The notes under the pieces are model-generated. The model was not told where the DNA came from, did not search any database, and saw only the letters and a list, made by a program, of their open reading frames with translations. Of a stretch of DNA of 64,000 nt, positions 1 to 12,553 are shown piece after piece. The position numbers were made by a program, and so were the translations under genes. The stretch is taken from contig NC_004432.1 in NCBI RefSeq assembly GCF_000011225.1, positions 186,001-250,000 on the forward strand, given 5' to 3'. Each line of letters opens with the position of its first letter. Positions within the stretch are counted from its first letter, which is position 1. The DNA comes from Malacoplasma penetrans HF-2 (lineage in GTDB: Bacteria > Bacillota_I > Bacilli_A > Mycoplasmatales > Mycoplasmoidaceae).

Positions 1-76
1 GCAACTACAAAAAGAACTTTTAACTTTAGAATCAGAATTAACACATGAAGAAAAGAAATTAATAGTGGAATTGTAA
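1..76 (+). CDS. C-terminal end of an upstream coiled-coil-like protein (partial)
   Basis: An open frame enters from the left edge and stops at TAA 74-76. The 24 visible residues are dominated by Leu, Glu and Lys with leucine spacing that suits a coiled coil, ending in KKLIVEL. The next gene starts one base after this stop, so the two are probably translationally coupled and in one transcript. It is likely a further member of the coiled-coil cluster that follows, but too little is visible to name it. Confidence 0.6.
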   Translation, partial: QLQKELLTLESELTHEEKKLIVEL

Positions 77-77
77 A

Positions 78-2564
78 ATGAATAGTAGAAATGTAAATAA
101 CCTTACTTTAAATGAAAAAATTAATAGATTTAAAAATAAATACACTGAATTATTAATGCAACTTGATAATTCAAATTTTTTGAATCTAACTAAGTTTGAA
201 GATCTTGAACAATTTCAGGGAACTGACAATATTTATTCTTTATTAAAAGAAAATGAAAAAGTAAGTCACAATTTACAAATCATTAAAGAAAGTATTAAGA
301 AAAAAATTATTAATCTTCAATTACTTTCTTCTAAAACTCATGATGAAGATACTATTGATGCATATGGAAATCTATATGATTTTGATGCATTAAATGGAGG
401 TAGTTTAAATAACTATCTGGACACTCCAAGTTTTTCTAGAAAAGAAATTCTAAAAATTTCAGCTGATATTGATTCTGCTATGCAAAAAATTGATGAAATA
501 TCAAATTTTATTGAAAACAAAGTAATTCCTAAATTAAATAAAGATGAACAAGAAAAAAAGGAATTAACTGCTTTACTAAATGATTCTCAAAAGAAAATAA
601 GTGAATTGTTGGTTGAAAAAGATATTGATCAACAATCAATTAAAAAACTTCATCAAAGTAACAAAGATTGAGAAAATGAATGCAATGAATTAGTTAACTT
701 TTCAGTACAGATTAATCAGAAATTAATCTCATTAGAAGCCTTAATTGATGAAAATGAAAAGTACACTAAAGAAATATCTGAAGAAAAAGATAATATTATT
801 GCTCATCTAGAAAAAAAGATTAATGATTTATTGGCTGATATTGACTCTGATAATTTCTTTTCATTTAAAGATTTTGATAATAGATATAACATCTCAGATT
901 CTTTTGTTAGTTTAATCTCAAAAATAATTAATAATGTGTTTAAAAGTGTTTATGATATTGAAAAATCATTTAATGCAAAAATTAAAGAATTTAATAAATG
1001 CAAATCTTCACTTATTAATAAATTGACTTCATCAATTACTAGAAGAGAACATGAATCATCACTAATTTCTAATATCACACCACAAGATGCAGTTTATGAT
1101 GTTAGAGAAGAATCTGTGGAATTTGCAAATAAATTATTAAGTACACAAAACACAAAAGATTTTACTGATTATTTAGCTAATAACTTTTTAGCAGTGTTTA
1201 AAAAAATTGATACTAGTTTATTTGGTTTATACAATGAATTAAATAGTACTAGTTTAAATGATGGTGAATACTTCTCTAAAAAATCAATTAGAAAAATTAA
1301 TAATCTATGTATTCAAATTTCTGAATATACTGAAAAAAATAATCTTTTATTTGAACAAGTTGATAACTTCATCAAACTCCTTACAAGTGATTTTAGTGCA
1401 GCTACATTTGCTTTAATTAATTTTGATAGTTTCTGATGAGATGCAGCATGTGGTTACAAACAAATTTTAGAAAAATTCTTTAATGATTTTAGTTCATTAA
1501 ACAAAATGATAAAAGCATTCTTTGAATACATTGGAATGTTAAGTACTAATCCAAATCAATTTGTAAATTTTGAACAAGAGTTTTCTGATATTGTTTATGA
1601 AACACAAAACCCTAATAACGGCAATGAAGAAATATTAAGTTTCAGTGACAATGCATTTGATCCAAATGAATTTATTTATACTCCTGTTGAAAATGAAGAA
1701 GTATTTGTACCATTTGATTCAAGTGAAACAGTACAAGAAATTGAAGAAGTTAAAGAACCTCATCCAGTGGTTGAAGAAGTAAATAAATTAATTGAAGAAA
1801 CTGATGATGGTTTTAACAAATATGATTATGATCATGATGCAGAAATTTCAAACATTGTAAATCAAGTAGATTTTGATTCAAATGAACAACATGGAAACAT
1901 TGATGACTTAAAACCAGAATTAGATTACAGTTTCTTAAATAATTCTAAAGAAGAACCAAGTCAAGAAAATTATGAAGATAAATATTTAAATACAAATATT
2001 TATTCAAAAGACTTTGATGCTTATGTAAATGAAATTGAAAAGCAAGAAGAAATGTTTGACTTTGATAACTTGGATGACATTAATTCAATTAATGAATTTA
2101 ACCAAAGTATTAAGGATTTAGATTCATTAGATAAAAGAATTTCTGATTTATTAGATGAACAAGATCCATCATTAGAAAATCAATCAGACGACTATAATAA
2201 TCAAATTCAAGACTTCAATAGTTTTGTTAAAAAAATAGTTAAAGATTTAGAATATAAAACTAACTTAACAAGTTCACAAAAAATATTATTAAAAAATGAA
2301 CTATATAAAATCTTCTCTGATGAAGAAACAACAGTTAAAGAAAAGCTTATTCAATTGGAAGAGTTCTTAATAAAAGTGTTTGAAAAAGAATATTACACTA
2401 AATTGTTCCAATATTGAATAATCGCATTTAAAAAATATTTGTTGGAAAAAAAATACAATATAAATTTAAAATTAAGAATAGTAAAGTCAAAATTCAACAA
2501 ATTAAAAATGTTAATTGAATTAGAAAGGGACAAAAATTATTTATCTTTATTTAATGATGAATAG
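78..2564 (+). CDS. Large coiled-coil protein with acidic central region (828 aa), putative cytoskeletal protein
   Basis: Reading TGA as Trp joins three apparent fragments (in-frame TGA at 669, 1434, 1437 and 2415) into one 828-residue protein ending at TAG 2562. There is no signal peptide or membrane segment, so it should be cytoplasmic. Roughly residues 1-475 are Asn/Lys/Glu/Leu-rich and look helical. Residues about 490-720 are strikingly acidic and aromatic, with runs such as DYDHDAE, FDFDNLDD and LLDEQDP, unlike the helical parts. The last ~100 residues turn basic. The start is the ATG one base after the previous stop; no clear Shine-Dalgarno is seen, consistent with coupling. The 3317-residue gene begins 11 bases downstream. 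I do not recognise a named family. Operon mates suggest a structural role. Confidence 0.85.
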
Positions 2565-2575
2565 ATGAGAATATT

Positions 2576-5500
2576 ATGAAAACGAACAAGAAAATAACAA
2601 ATAAAATAAATGATTTAAAAAATCAAGTTGATCAAATTATTAATGATATTAATAATGTAAAACATCAAAATAATGAAGAAATTTTTGACATCTATATTCC
2701 AAATAGGAAAAAACTAGAAAAAGAAAATTCAGAAATTTCTAAGAGTTTAAATATTCTAGAAAATGATAATGAGAAATTGTTTTCAAAGGTGTCTGTTCTT
2801 AAAAATGAAGTTGAAAAGGCCATTGAGAACTTTGATAAAGAATCTCATCTATTAAGTATGTTTAAAGATTTTATCAACTCACAAGGAAGAGAAGATTTAA
2901 AATCTTATAATTTTGAACCTAGTTATGATTCAGAAAACAATGATTTTGATTTAAATACTAAAATTTCATCTCGTAATAAAGATGAAATTTTGACTTTTTT
3001 AAAAAATGATAATTTTCCAGTTGATGAAATAGAAGATGAATATTTTGAAGACAAATTTGAAGAAAAAAATGAATCTAAGAATGACAAAAAGTTCTTAGAC
3101 TTCTTTACTAATGTCCACAATATATTTGAATCTGAAATTAAAAAAATTAATGAAATCAGTTCTAACAAAGAGTCATTCTTAAAAACCTTTGTTGTTATTG
3201 GAAATATTGTAGATCCAGAAAACATCAAAAGAGTTAGTAACAAACTAATTGCATATAAAAATGAATTTAACCAAAAGATAAATTCATTATTTGAAATTAA
3301 TTTCACTGGTTCTTCTAAGAAAGAAAATAAAATTGTTAAAAACAGTTATAAAAATTCAATCAATGATTTATATGACCAATTAGAAAGTGAATTAGTAAAC
3401 ACTTTAAATGAACTAGCAGCTCCTAAAACAAATTTAAATAATTCTATTTTAGAAAATGGAATTAATTATATAGATGTTGATAATCTTGAAGAATTAAAAA
3501 CATCAATTAATAAAGTTGAAGTTGAAATCCATTCAGAAAAAATTAAATATAATTCTGAACCTGCTAATTTAGAGTCATTAAATGATTTCTTATTTTTAAA
3601 TAAAATTGATAGTTCATTCATTGAAAGAAATATTTCTGAACAATACTTTAATATTTCTGAAAATTTTATTCAAAATACAGAACTTAAAAAAGAAGTTTTA
3701 GAAAAGCTAATTAGTAATCTAAAACTGTTTTGTAGTGATACTTGTAACAAATTAATCCTTGGAATTAATGAGAATTTAGAAAAAGTAAGATTTAATAACA
3801 ACTCATTAACAAATGAAGTTATTTCTAGCAATAATTTCTTTGCTCAAAAAGCCATTGAATTGGTTGAATCAATTAAAGAAAAATGTGAAGAAGTTAATGA
3901 AGAATTGTGAAACAAAGTTTCTAACATTTTATCTGCAAGTAGTTTTGAATCTTTAAAGAGAAATAAAATTGATTTTGAATTCTTAGCTATTTCTATTAAA
4001 GAAATGCTTAAAGAAGTTAAATCTAATGTTAATTTAGCAATTAATAATTTCTCAGATGATTTATATAAATTAATGAATTTAAATACATTAGAATTTGATC
4101 AATTAAAATCTGATCTTTCTAATCAAGTTAATGAAATTTTTAACTATATTTCAAAATCTCCAATTGAAATAGAAGAAATTTTAAAAGATGCATATAGTGC
4201 TCAAAAAGAATTTTTACAATTTAAATTATTAAAATTAGAACAAGTTTTAAGTGTTATTAAAAACTTTAATGCTGATGTTGCTAAAAACAAAGACTTTTCT
4301 TTTGCTGGTGCAGGGAATGAATACATCAATGTTCGTTTAGATAAATTAGAAAGACAATTTTCTAAAATAGCTAATATGCTAGAACCAATTGCTAACAAAT
4401 TAAGTGATGGTAGTGTTAATGAAGAAAACTTTGGACAATTTGAAGGAAGAATCAACAAGAAAATTGATGATTTAATTTCTAAAATTGCTTCTGAAAGAGA
4501 AAACTATGAAAACACTTATAGTTCAGTTATCTTAGAAGTTTTAAATGCAAATGAAGCTCACAAAGAAAATGTTTTAAATCTAATTAAAACTATTGAAGAA
4601 GAAAAGATGAATTTGATTTCAGAAGAATCAAAGAGATCTGCTGCTCAAAACAGTTTGAAACTTGGTGAATTAGAAGAATTAATTGGTCTTCAAAATGAAG
4701 AAATTGAAAGCCTATTGGATGAAAAGAATCAATTCATTAGTGATGTTGAACAATTATTAATTGAAAAAAGAGAAAAACTGAATGATGAAAAGATATTAGA
4801 CATCAAGAATTCAATTAATGATGTAATGCTTAATTTCAATGAAAAAATTAATGATTTGGAATATAGTTTTGATAGAAAATTAAACACAATTAATTTAGAT
4901 TCATTAGATTTAGCAACTAATGAAAATCAAAAAGAATTATTTAACAAGATAGAAGAAACTCTAGTTAATAATTATCAAATTGTTAAAGAAGAAGTTAAAC
5001 AAGATTTAACTCAAATTTTAAACAATGTAAATGAATTGAATGAAGCATATGGATCATTAAATCAACAAGGTTGAACATATGATAAGAGATTCAATGACAT
5101 TGATAGTCAATTTGAACAATTTAGATACTTATTAAAAGATGTTACTGAAAATTTAATTAATAAAAATACTGAACAATATGATGAAATGAATTCTATTGTT
5201 AACAACATCAGTGACAACTTTAAAGATTTAATTAGTGGAATCAAAGAAGAGAATGTTAAATATAGTGAAGACATTGCAAAAAATGTTGCTGAAACTAACT
5301 TAAATCTTAGAAATAAAATTGGTGAAGAATTTGGAGAAATCTCAGAAAAGATTTCTAATTTAGTTGCTGATATTGAAAACAAGAATAAAGTCGCTGAAAG
5401 CAATCAAGCAAACACAATTAATTACATTTTAGAAACTAATTTAGCTAACCAAAAAGAATTAGTTGGATTAATTAAAAACATCGAATCAAGCAATGATAAA

Positions 5501-8500
5501 TTCTTAGAAGAAGTTGATAAGAGAAATCATAGATTAGATAACTTAAAACTAAATGAATTAGATGAATTAATTTCATTACAAAATAGTGAAATTCAAGCTC
5601 TTATTGAAGAAAAGAATGATTTTATCCATGACTTAGAAGTTTTCTTATTAGAAAAGAAAAACAATTTCAATGATGAAAACATTAATGAATTAAAACAATC
5701 TGCTCAAGAAATTATTGAATTACTAAACAATAAAATTGAAAACTTAGAAATTAATTTTGAAAATAGATTAAGAGAAATTGACATTCACTCATTTAAATCT
5801 GAATTATCTGGAAATCAAAATGATTTCTTTAGAAACCTAGAACAACAATTAACAAGCAACTATGAAATCATTAAGAATGAACTAAATAATGATATTGTTC
5901 AAGTTATCAACAATGTTAATGAATTATCTTCAAGCGTTTCTGACAGAATTGAAAATTTATCATTTGATAAATTTGACTCTAAATTTGATTCAATCGATAT
6001 TCAATTTGACAGTTTTAGACACTTATTAAAAGATGTTACAGAAAACTTAATTGATAAGAATTCTAGCAACTATGAAAACATTAATAATGTAATGAATGAT
6101 TTAAATACTAAGTTTGAATCATTAATTACTAAGCTTAGAAGTGAAAACAATAGAACAGTTAGAAAACTTAATAAAGAAATTAAGAAAACTAACTGAAGAA
6201 CAAACAAAAAGATTGACAATAGCATCATTGAAATTGGGGATAGATTTGCCAATTTAATTGATGAAATCAAAGATCAAAATAAAAACTTTGAAAATAGTCA
6301 GTTAGATGTAGTTTATTCAATTATTGAAGAAAACAAATCTCATCAAAGAGAAATTCTTAATTACATTAAGAATCTAGAAGAAAATAACAATGAGTTTATT
6401 AGTCAAATTGAAGCTCAAAAATTTGATAATGAAAATCTTAAGTTAAAAGAATTAGAAGAATTAATTTCTTTACAAAATGAAGAGATTGAAAGTCTATTAT
6501 ATGAAAAGAATGACTTCATTAATGATATTCAAGCATTGTTATTAAACAAGAAAAATAAATTAGATAATGAAAACATTATTAGGTTAGAAGACTCTATTAA
6601 TAATGCAATTGGAAACTTTAATGACAAAATTTCAGAATTAGAACAAAACTTTAATAACAAACTTGCAAATATTGATTTAAGTTCACTATCTGAAGAAATT
6701 GATGGAAAACAAGTTGAATTCTTTGACTCTGTCCAAAACTCTCTTTCTCACAATTATGAATTAGTTAAAAATGAATTTAAAGATAGCTTAAGTAGTATCT
6801 TAAGTAATTTAAATGATGTTAATTACACAGTTGAAAATACTAACAGCAAAATTGGTGATATTAGTTCTGAAATTAGAGATATTAGTTTAAACAACCAAGC
6901 AAAGTTTGATTCAATTGATACTCAATTTGATAGTTTTAGACATTTATTAAAAGAAGTTACAGAAAACTTAATTGATAAGAATTCAAGCAACTATGAAAAC
7001 ATTAACAATATAATGGATGACATCAACACTAGATTTGAATCATTAATTACTAAGTTAAGAAATGAAAACAATAGAACTGTTAGAAAATTAAATAATGAGA
7101 TCAAGAAAACAAATCTTAGAACAAATAAAAAACTTGATAACACTATTAGTGAAATTGGTGATAAATTCTCAGATTTAATCCAAGAAATTAAAAACCAAAA
7201 TAAGAATTTTGAAAGTAGTCAATTGGATGTAATTTATTCAATTATTGAAGAAAACAAATCTCATCAAAGAGAAATTCTTAATTACATTAAGAATTTAGAA
7301 GATAACAATAATGAGTTTATTAATCAAATTGAAGCTCAAAAATACAATAATGAAAATCTTAAGTTAAAAGAATTAGAAGAATTAATTTCTTTACAAAATG
7401 AAGAAATTGAAAGTCTTTTATATGAAAAGAATGATTTCATTAATGAAGTGGAAACTTTCTTACTAAACAAGAAAAACAAATTAGACAATGAAAACATTAA
7501 CAGACTAGAAGATTCAGTTAATAATGCAATTGTTAACTTTAATAACAAAATTTCTGCTTTAGAAGAAAACTTTAATAGTAGACTTGCAAACATTGATTTA
7601 AGCTCATTATCAGAAGAAATTGATGGTAAACAAGTAGAGTTTTTTGATTCAGTTCAAAGTTCATTATCTTACAACTATGAATTAGTTAAAAATGAATTTA
7701 AAGATAGTTTAAGTAATATCTTAAATAACTTAAATGAAGTTAATACTAATGTTGAAAATGTAACTAATAAAATTGCTGACATCAGTACAGAAATTAAAGA
7801 TATTAACTTAAATAATCAATCTAGATTTGATTCATTAGATTCACAATTCAATAATTTCACATTGTTATTAAAAGAAGTTACTGAAGGATTTATTAACAAA
7901 GAAAACTCTCATTATGATGAATTAAACAACATTATTTCAAATATTGATGAAAGCTTTAAAGGGTTAATTTCTTCATTCAAAGATTCTACAAATCAAATTG
8001 GAGAAAATTTAGTTAAAGACATTAAGCATTCAAACAAACACTTAGCAATCAAAATGGATTCATCAATCATGGAAATGAATTCTAAGTTTGATAGACTAAT
8101 TGAAGAAATGAAAGTTCAAACTAAAGATATTGAAAACAGCAATGTTGATACTTTAAACATGCTAATTGAATCAAACAAGAACAATCAAGAAGAAATCTTC
8201 AATTATGTTAGCTTACTAGAAAAATCTACAAGTAGTTTAGTTAATGAAATGCAACAAGCTCAACTTGATAAAGAAAAAATCAAATTAAAAGAATTAGAAA
8301 CTTTAATTGATTTACAAAATAGTGAAATTGAATCATTAATTGATGATAAGAATGATTTCATTGAAGAAATTGAAAACTTCTTGAATCAGAAAAAAGAATT
8401 ATTTAACAAAGAAAACTTTGTTAAATTAGAAAATTCAATTGGAAATATTATTTCAGCTTTTGATAAAAAAATTACAGATTTAGAATTTAACTTTGATAGA

Positions 8501-11500
8501 AAACTTTCTAATTTAGATCTATCTAGTTTAAAGAATTTATTTGATGATAAAGATTCTACTTTAGCAAGTGTTATAAACTCTGTTGAAGATAATTTAAATT
8601 CAAATTATGAAATTCTAAGAAATGAATTAAAACTAGAATTGAACAAAATTCTAGAAGACATATCTGAAGCTAATTCTATTAATGAAATAAATAGAAATGA
8701 ACAGTTCCATAAACTTGAAGAAGTTAATAGTCAATTTGATCAATTTAGAGATGTTTTAAAAACTGTAACTGAAGACATTATTCATAAGAGTGAAAACAAT
8801 CAAATTGTAATTGATGATTTATTAGAAAAAATTAATGATGAGTTTAGAAGTCTAATTCAAAATTTAAGATCTGAAAATGAATTAAATTCAAATGAATTAA
8901 TGGACAAATTTGAAAACTTAAATAGTGGATTAGTTGAAAGATTTAACTCTAACTTTGATAATATCAACAACAAATTTGAAGACTTCATTGCAAAATTAGA
9001 TGAAAAAACTAAATCATTTGAAGAAAACAGAATGGATTTAATTAACTTTGTTTATGAATTAAACAAAGAATACCAAAAAAACATTTCTTCTTATATTCAA
9101 AAAATTGAATCTTCAAACAATGAATTTATTAGTGATTTAGATGCAAGAACTCTAACTAAAGAAAATGATAAGTTAAAAGAATTAGAGTATTTAATTGATA
9201 TTCAAAATGAAGAAATTGTTAGATTAATTGATGAAAACAACAAATACATTGATGAAGTTGAGTACTTCTTAACTAATAAAAAAGAAGCACTAGATAACAA
9301 AAAATTAAATGATATTGAATCATCTATTAATAACATTTCTAATAACTTTGAAGAAAAAATTAAAAAACTTGGTGAAAACTTTAATGAAAAAGTAGATTCA
9401 ATAGAATTACAAAATCTTGGAAATAATTTAGAAGAAAGTGACAAGAAAACTTTAGATGTAATTCGTTCTCAATTATCAAAAAACTATGAACTACTAAGTG
9501 AAGAATTCAAAAACAACTTTGCATCATTAATTAAATCAATTGAAAACTTATACTCTTCATATGGTAAAGATTCACTAGAACAGATTGCTTCAGAACTTAA
9601 GAAATTCTGTTATGAAATTAATGAAGGAATTAGTTTAGGAATTGGAAGCATCAATAAGAATTTTGATTTCTTAATTAAAGAATTAGAAACAAAAAATAAA
9701 ATCTTAGAAGCTTCACAAGTTGATGCAATGAATTTAATCTTGCAATCAAACAAAATTAACTCTAAAGAAATTGTTTCATACATTGAAAACTTAAAAGGTA
9801 ACTATGCTAATTTATCTCAAAAAGAAAAAGAGAAACAAGCATTAATATTTAAAATTTTTGATGAACTAAATGAAATTATTAATATTCAAAATCAAGATAT
9901 TGGATCTCTATTAGAAGAAAGAGATTACATAATTGATGAAGTTCAAAAATTTACAAACAAGATTGAAGAAGAAAACAGTAAAAACCTAATTCAATCAGCA
10001 GACTTCAAAAATCTAAAAGATTATTTAAAAACTTCTGTTGATAACTTAGGAAACAAAATTGAAGGTCTAAAATCTGATCTATCAAATAAATTTACTGAAA
10101 TTAGTAGCCAACATTTAATTGATGACAATTCAGCAGGCTATGAAAATATTTTAAAAGTTGAACAAAATTTAACAGAAAATTATTCATTCTTGAAAAAGGA
10201 CCTATATTCAATTTTTGAAAATATCTTTAATATTATTGATGAGTTAATTAAACCAAGTGATGTAGCTTCATTCAAACAAAAAATTGATGATTTAAAAGAA
10301 GAGATTGATAATGTAAATCCAATCTTAGCTTCTGTTGATAAGCTAAACAAAAAGAATCAAATCTTAGATGAAATCCAAGCTTATATTTCAGGTAAATGTG
10401 AAGCAAATTCAAATGATCAAAATTATTTAAAAGTTGAAGAATCTGTTAAAAACATAGATAACCTTGAATTAAAAAATAAAATTTCAAAACTAGATAATTG
10501 ATATAAAGATTTAGTTGCTTCTGTTGAAAACAAAAATGGTGTAATTTCATCATTTGTAGATAATAAATTAGAAGAAATTAGCAAATTAAATGAAGTTACT
10601 TTTGCCCCATCATTTGATATAAATGCATACAACTTGATAATTTCTAAAATTTCTGAAATATCTAATTTATTGAATTTATCTAAAAAGAATTTAACTGGTA
10701 TTTTAAATACAGTTAATGCAAGATTGTCTGAAAGCAATTCTGATAAAGTTCTACAAGCATTAAAATGATTTAATAAAACAATATTGTTTCATAACAAAAC
10801 AATTGAAGAATTAAATTATGAAAATAATAAATATCTTGAATTGATTAATGCAAACAAGAAAAACGAAGTTGCTTTAAAGGAAGCAAGTGAAGTTAATAAA
10901 TCATTAGACAAAATTCTTGCTTTATTAAAAAATGAATTTAGTATTTTTGAATTAGAACAAAAAGCTTTAATTTCAATCTTTAAAAAATCATTATCAGAAG
11001 ATGCAGTTATTATTAACTACTTGTGTCAAGTTGCAGATCTTTCAAGAAACAATGTTGATTTATCTACAAGAATCTTTATAAACTTTGAAAACAAAAACAA
11101 CATTGACTTAATTAGATTGCATTCTATCCAAGATGCTTTAAAAGAAGTTTCTGAAAGTGTAAACAACTTAGATACTTTAGAAGTTAGTAAAGAAAACTAT
11201 ATAGAATTTAATAAAGAATTAGACAAGGTTAAAAACTTGTTACTAAGATCTCACCTAGATTTAATTGCATTAAAAGAAAGTCAAATTGAAAATAGTATAT
11301 TAAATACTAATGGTGATATTTATTCTATTGAATATCAAAAAATCACACTATTAGAAGATTTAGTTAAATATACTAAAGACTACTTAAAAAACATCTATTC
11401 ACAAAAAGTAAAACTAGTTAACTTTTTAGCTGATAGCAGTAATGAAGATGTTAATTGTTTAGTTGAATATAAAGCAAGTTTATTATGTGATGACTTAAGC

Positions 11501-12529
11501 TCACAATTAGTAAATGAACAATTAAAAGACTTAGAAAATGTTATTAAAAAAATTGATGAATCTTATCTTAAAGAACTAGGTGAAGATAAAACTGATCTAT
11601 TAAGTGCAAAAAACTTTAAAAACAAATCTGTAATCTATTCAAAAATTTCTCTACTTGAATTAGAAATTGGAAAATTATTTGAAATAATTGATGAAAAGAA
11701 AAAAGTAATAATTAAATTATTATTTAATGATTCATCAGAAAACCAAGATCCAGAAATCAAAAAGATTTTATCTAAGTTTGAAGATTCTAAAGAAATTATT
11801 CAAAATGAATTCAATCAAGAATTACAAGCATTCAAAGAATCAATTTTTAAAGTTAGAGAAAAAGAAATTAATGACTATAGACAACAAGTTAGTGATATTG
11901 AAAAAGAAGTTTTAAAAATAAGAAACTCTAATTCAATCAATGATGAAAACAAGAATAAAGAACTTGAAGCAATCGATAATTTAATTGAAGTCTTAAATAT
12001 GGAAATTAGTTCTTTTGAAGAAGAAAAAGAAGAACAATACAAAGATGTTAAAGAAAAATTAGCTTACTTAAATTCTTTATCAAACCCAAGCGATTCTGAA
12101 GACATCTCAAATGTTGTTAATACTGATAAGTTTAAAGTTAATTTAAACAATGAAGTAAGACAATATTTAGAAGAAACTTTTAACTCATTCACTCAAACAT
12201 TTAATAAAAATTTAGACCAACTTAAGGTTGCTTTAGAACTAATAAAATCCGCTTATTCTATAAGTGAAGATGAAAATGATGAGATTGATAACCCTAGTTG
12301 ATTTAAAACATTTGATGAAAAATTAAAGGATATTGAATCAGATCTTTTAAACAGTAATTCAGATGTTTCAAAAAAATATGTCAATAAAAATGATGATTCT
12401 ATTATAGAATTAAAAATAAATAGTGAAAATATTAAAAGTTTTATAATAGAATCTGAAAGCAAAAAGAAAGAAATAGAAGCTTTCTATGCAAAAGTCGAAG
12501 ACTTATTAAAACTAAAAGAAACAAAATAA
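2576..12529 (+). CDS. Giant repetitive coiled-coil protein (3317 aa), putative cytoskeletal rod
   Basis: With TGA as Trp (3908, 5072, 6194, 10499, 10743, 12299 and others) one frame runs from ATG 2576 to TAA 12527, giving 3317 residues. No signal peptide or membrane segment is visible. Residues 1-600 are a mixed helical N-terminal region. From nt 4655 seven tandem units of about 300 residues follow, each opening with a motif like LKLKELEELISLQNEEIESL. Residues 605-2559 contain no proline at all. The C-terminal ~750 residues are coiled-coil-like without the repeat. If fully helical, the chain would be near 490 nm long (0.1485 nm per residue), the scale of a mollicute terminal-organelle core; that is inference. 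It lies 11 bases after the preceding gene and 24 bases before the next. Long coiled-coil proteins are known in attachment organelles of several mycoplasmas; direct homology is not shown here. Confidence 0.9.
4655..10500 (+). repeat. Seven tandem ~300-residue protein repeats within the giant coiled-coil gene
   Basis: Units begin at about nt 4655, 5543, 6437, 7358, 8279, 9167 and 9851, so lengths are 888, 894, 921, 921, 888 and 684 bases, with the last decaying near 10500. Each opens with ELE-LI-LQN-EI-SL, then FLL-KK and a later block like QFDSFRHLLKDVTENL. Units 3 and 4 are nearly identical in DNA over their first ~100 bases, and the second half of unit 2 matches unit 3, which indicates recent duplication or conversion. 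Unit 6 lacks about 70 residues of the second half. All units keep frame. Confidence 0.85.
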
Positions 12530-12553
12530 AACTGTTAGTTTAAGGAAAAAAAG

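Noticed and set aside
2923-3306. Minus-strand frames opposite the coiled-coil genes (also 4201-4458, 7336-7593, 13528-13953 and similar)
   Set aside because: They are antisense shadows of Glu/Asn/Lys-rich helices, giving Ser/Phe/Leu-rich nonsense with no ribosome sites.
11727-11915. Plus-strand 62-codon frame inside the giant gene
   Set aside because: Out of frame with the long gene, Lys-rich shadow, no ribosome site.
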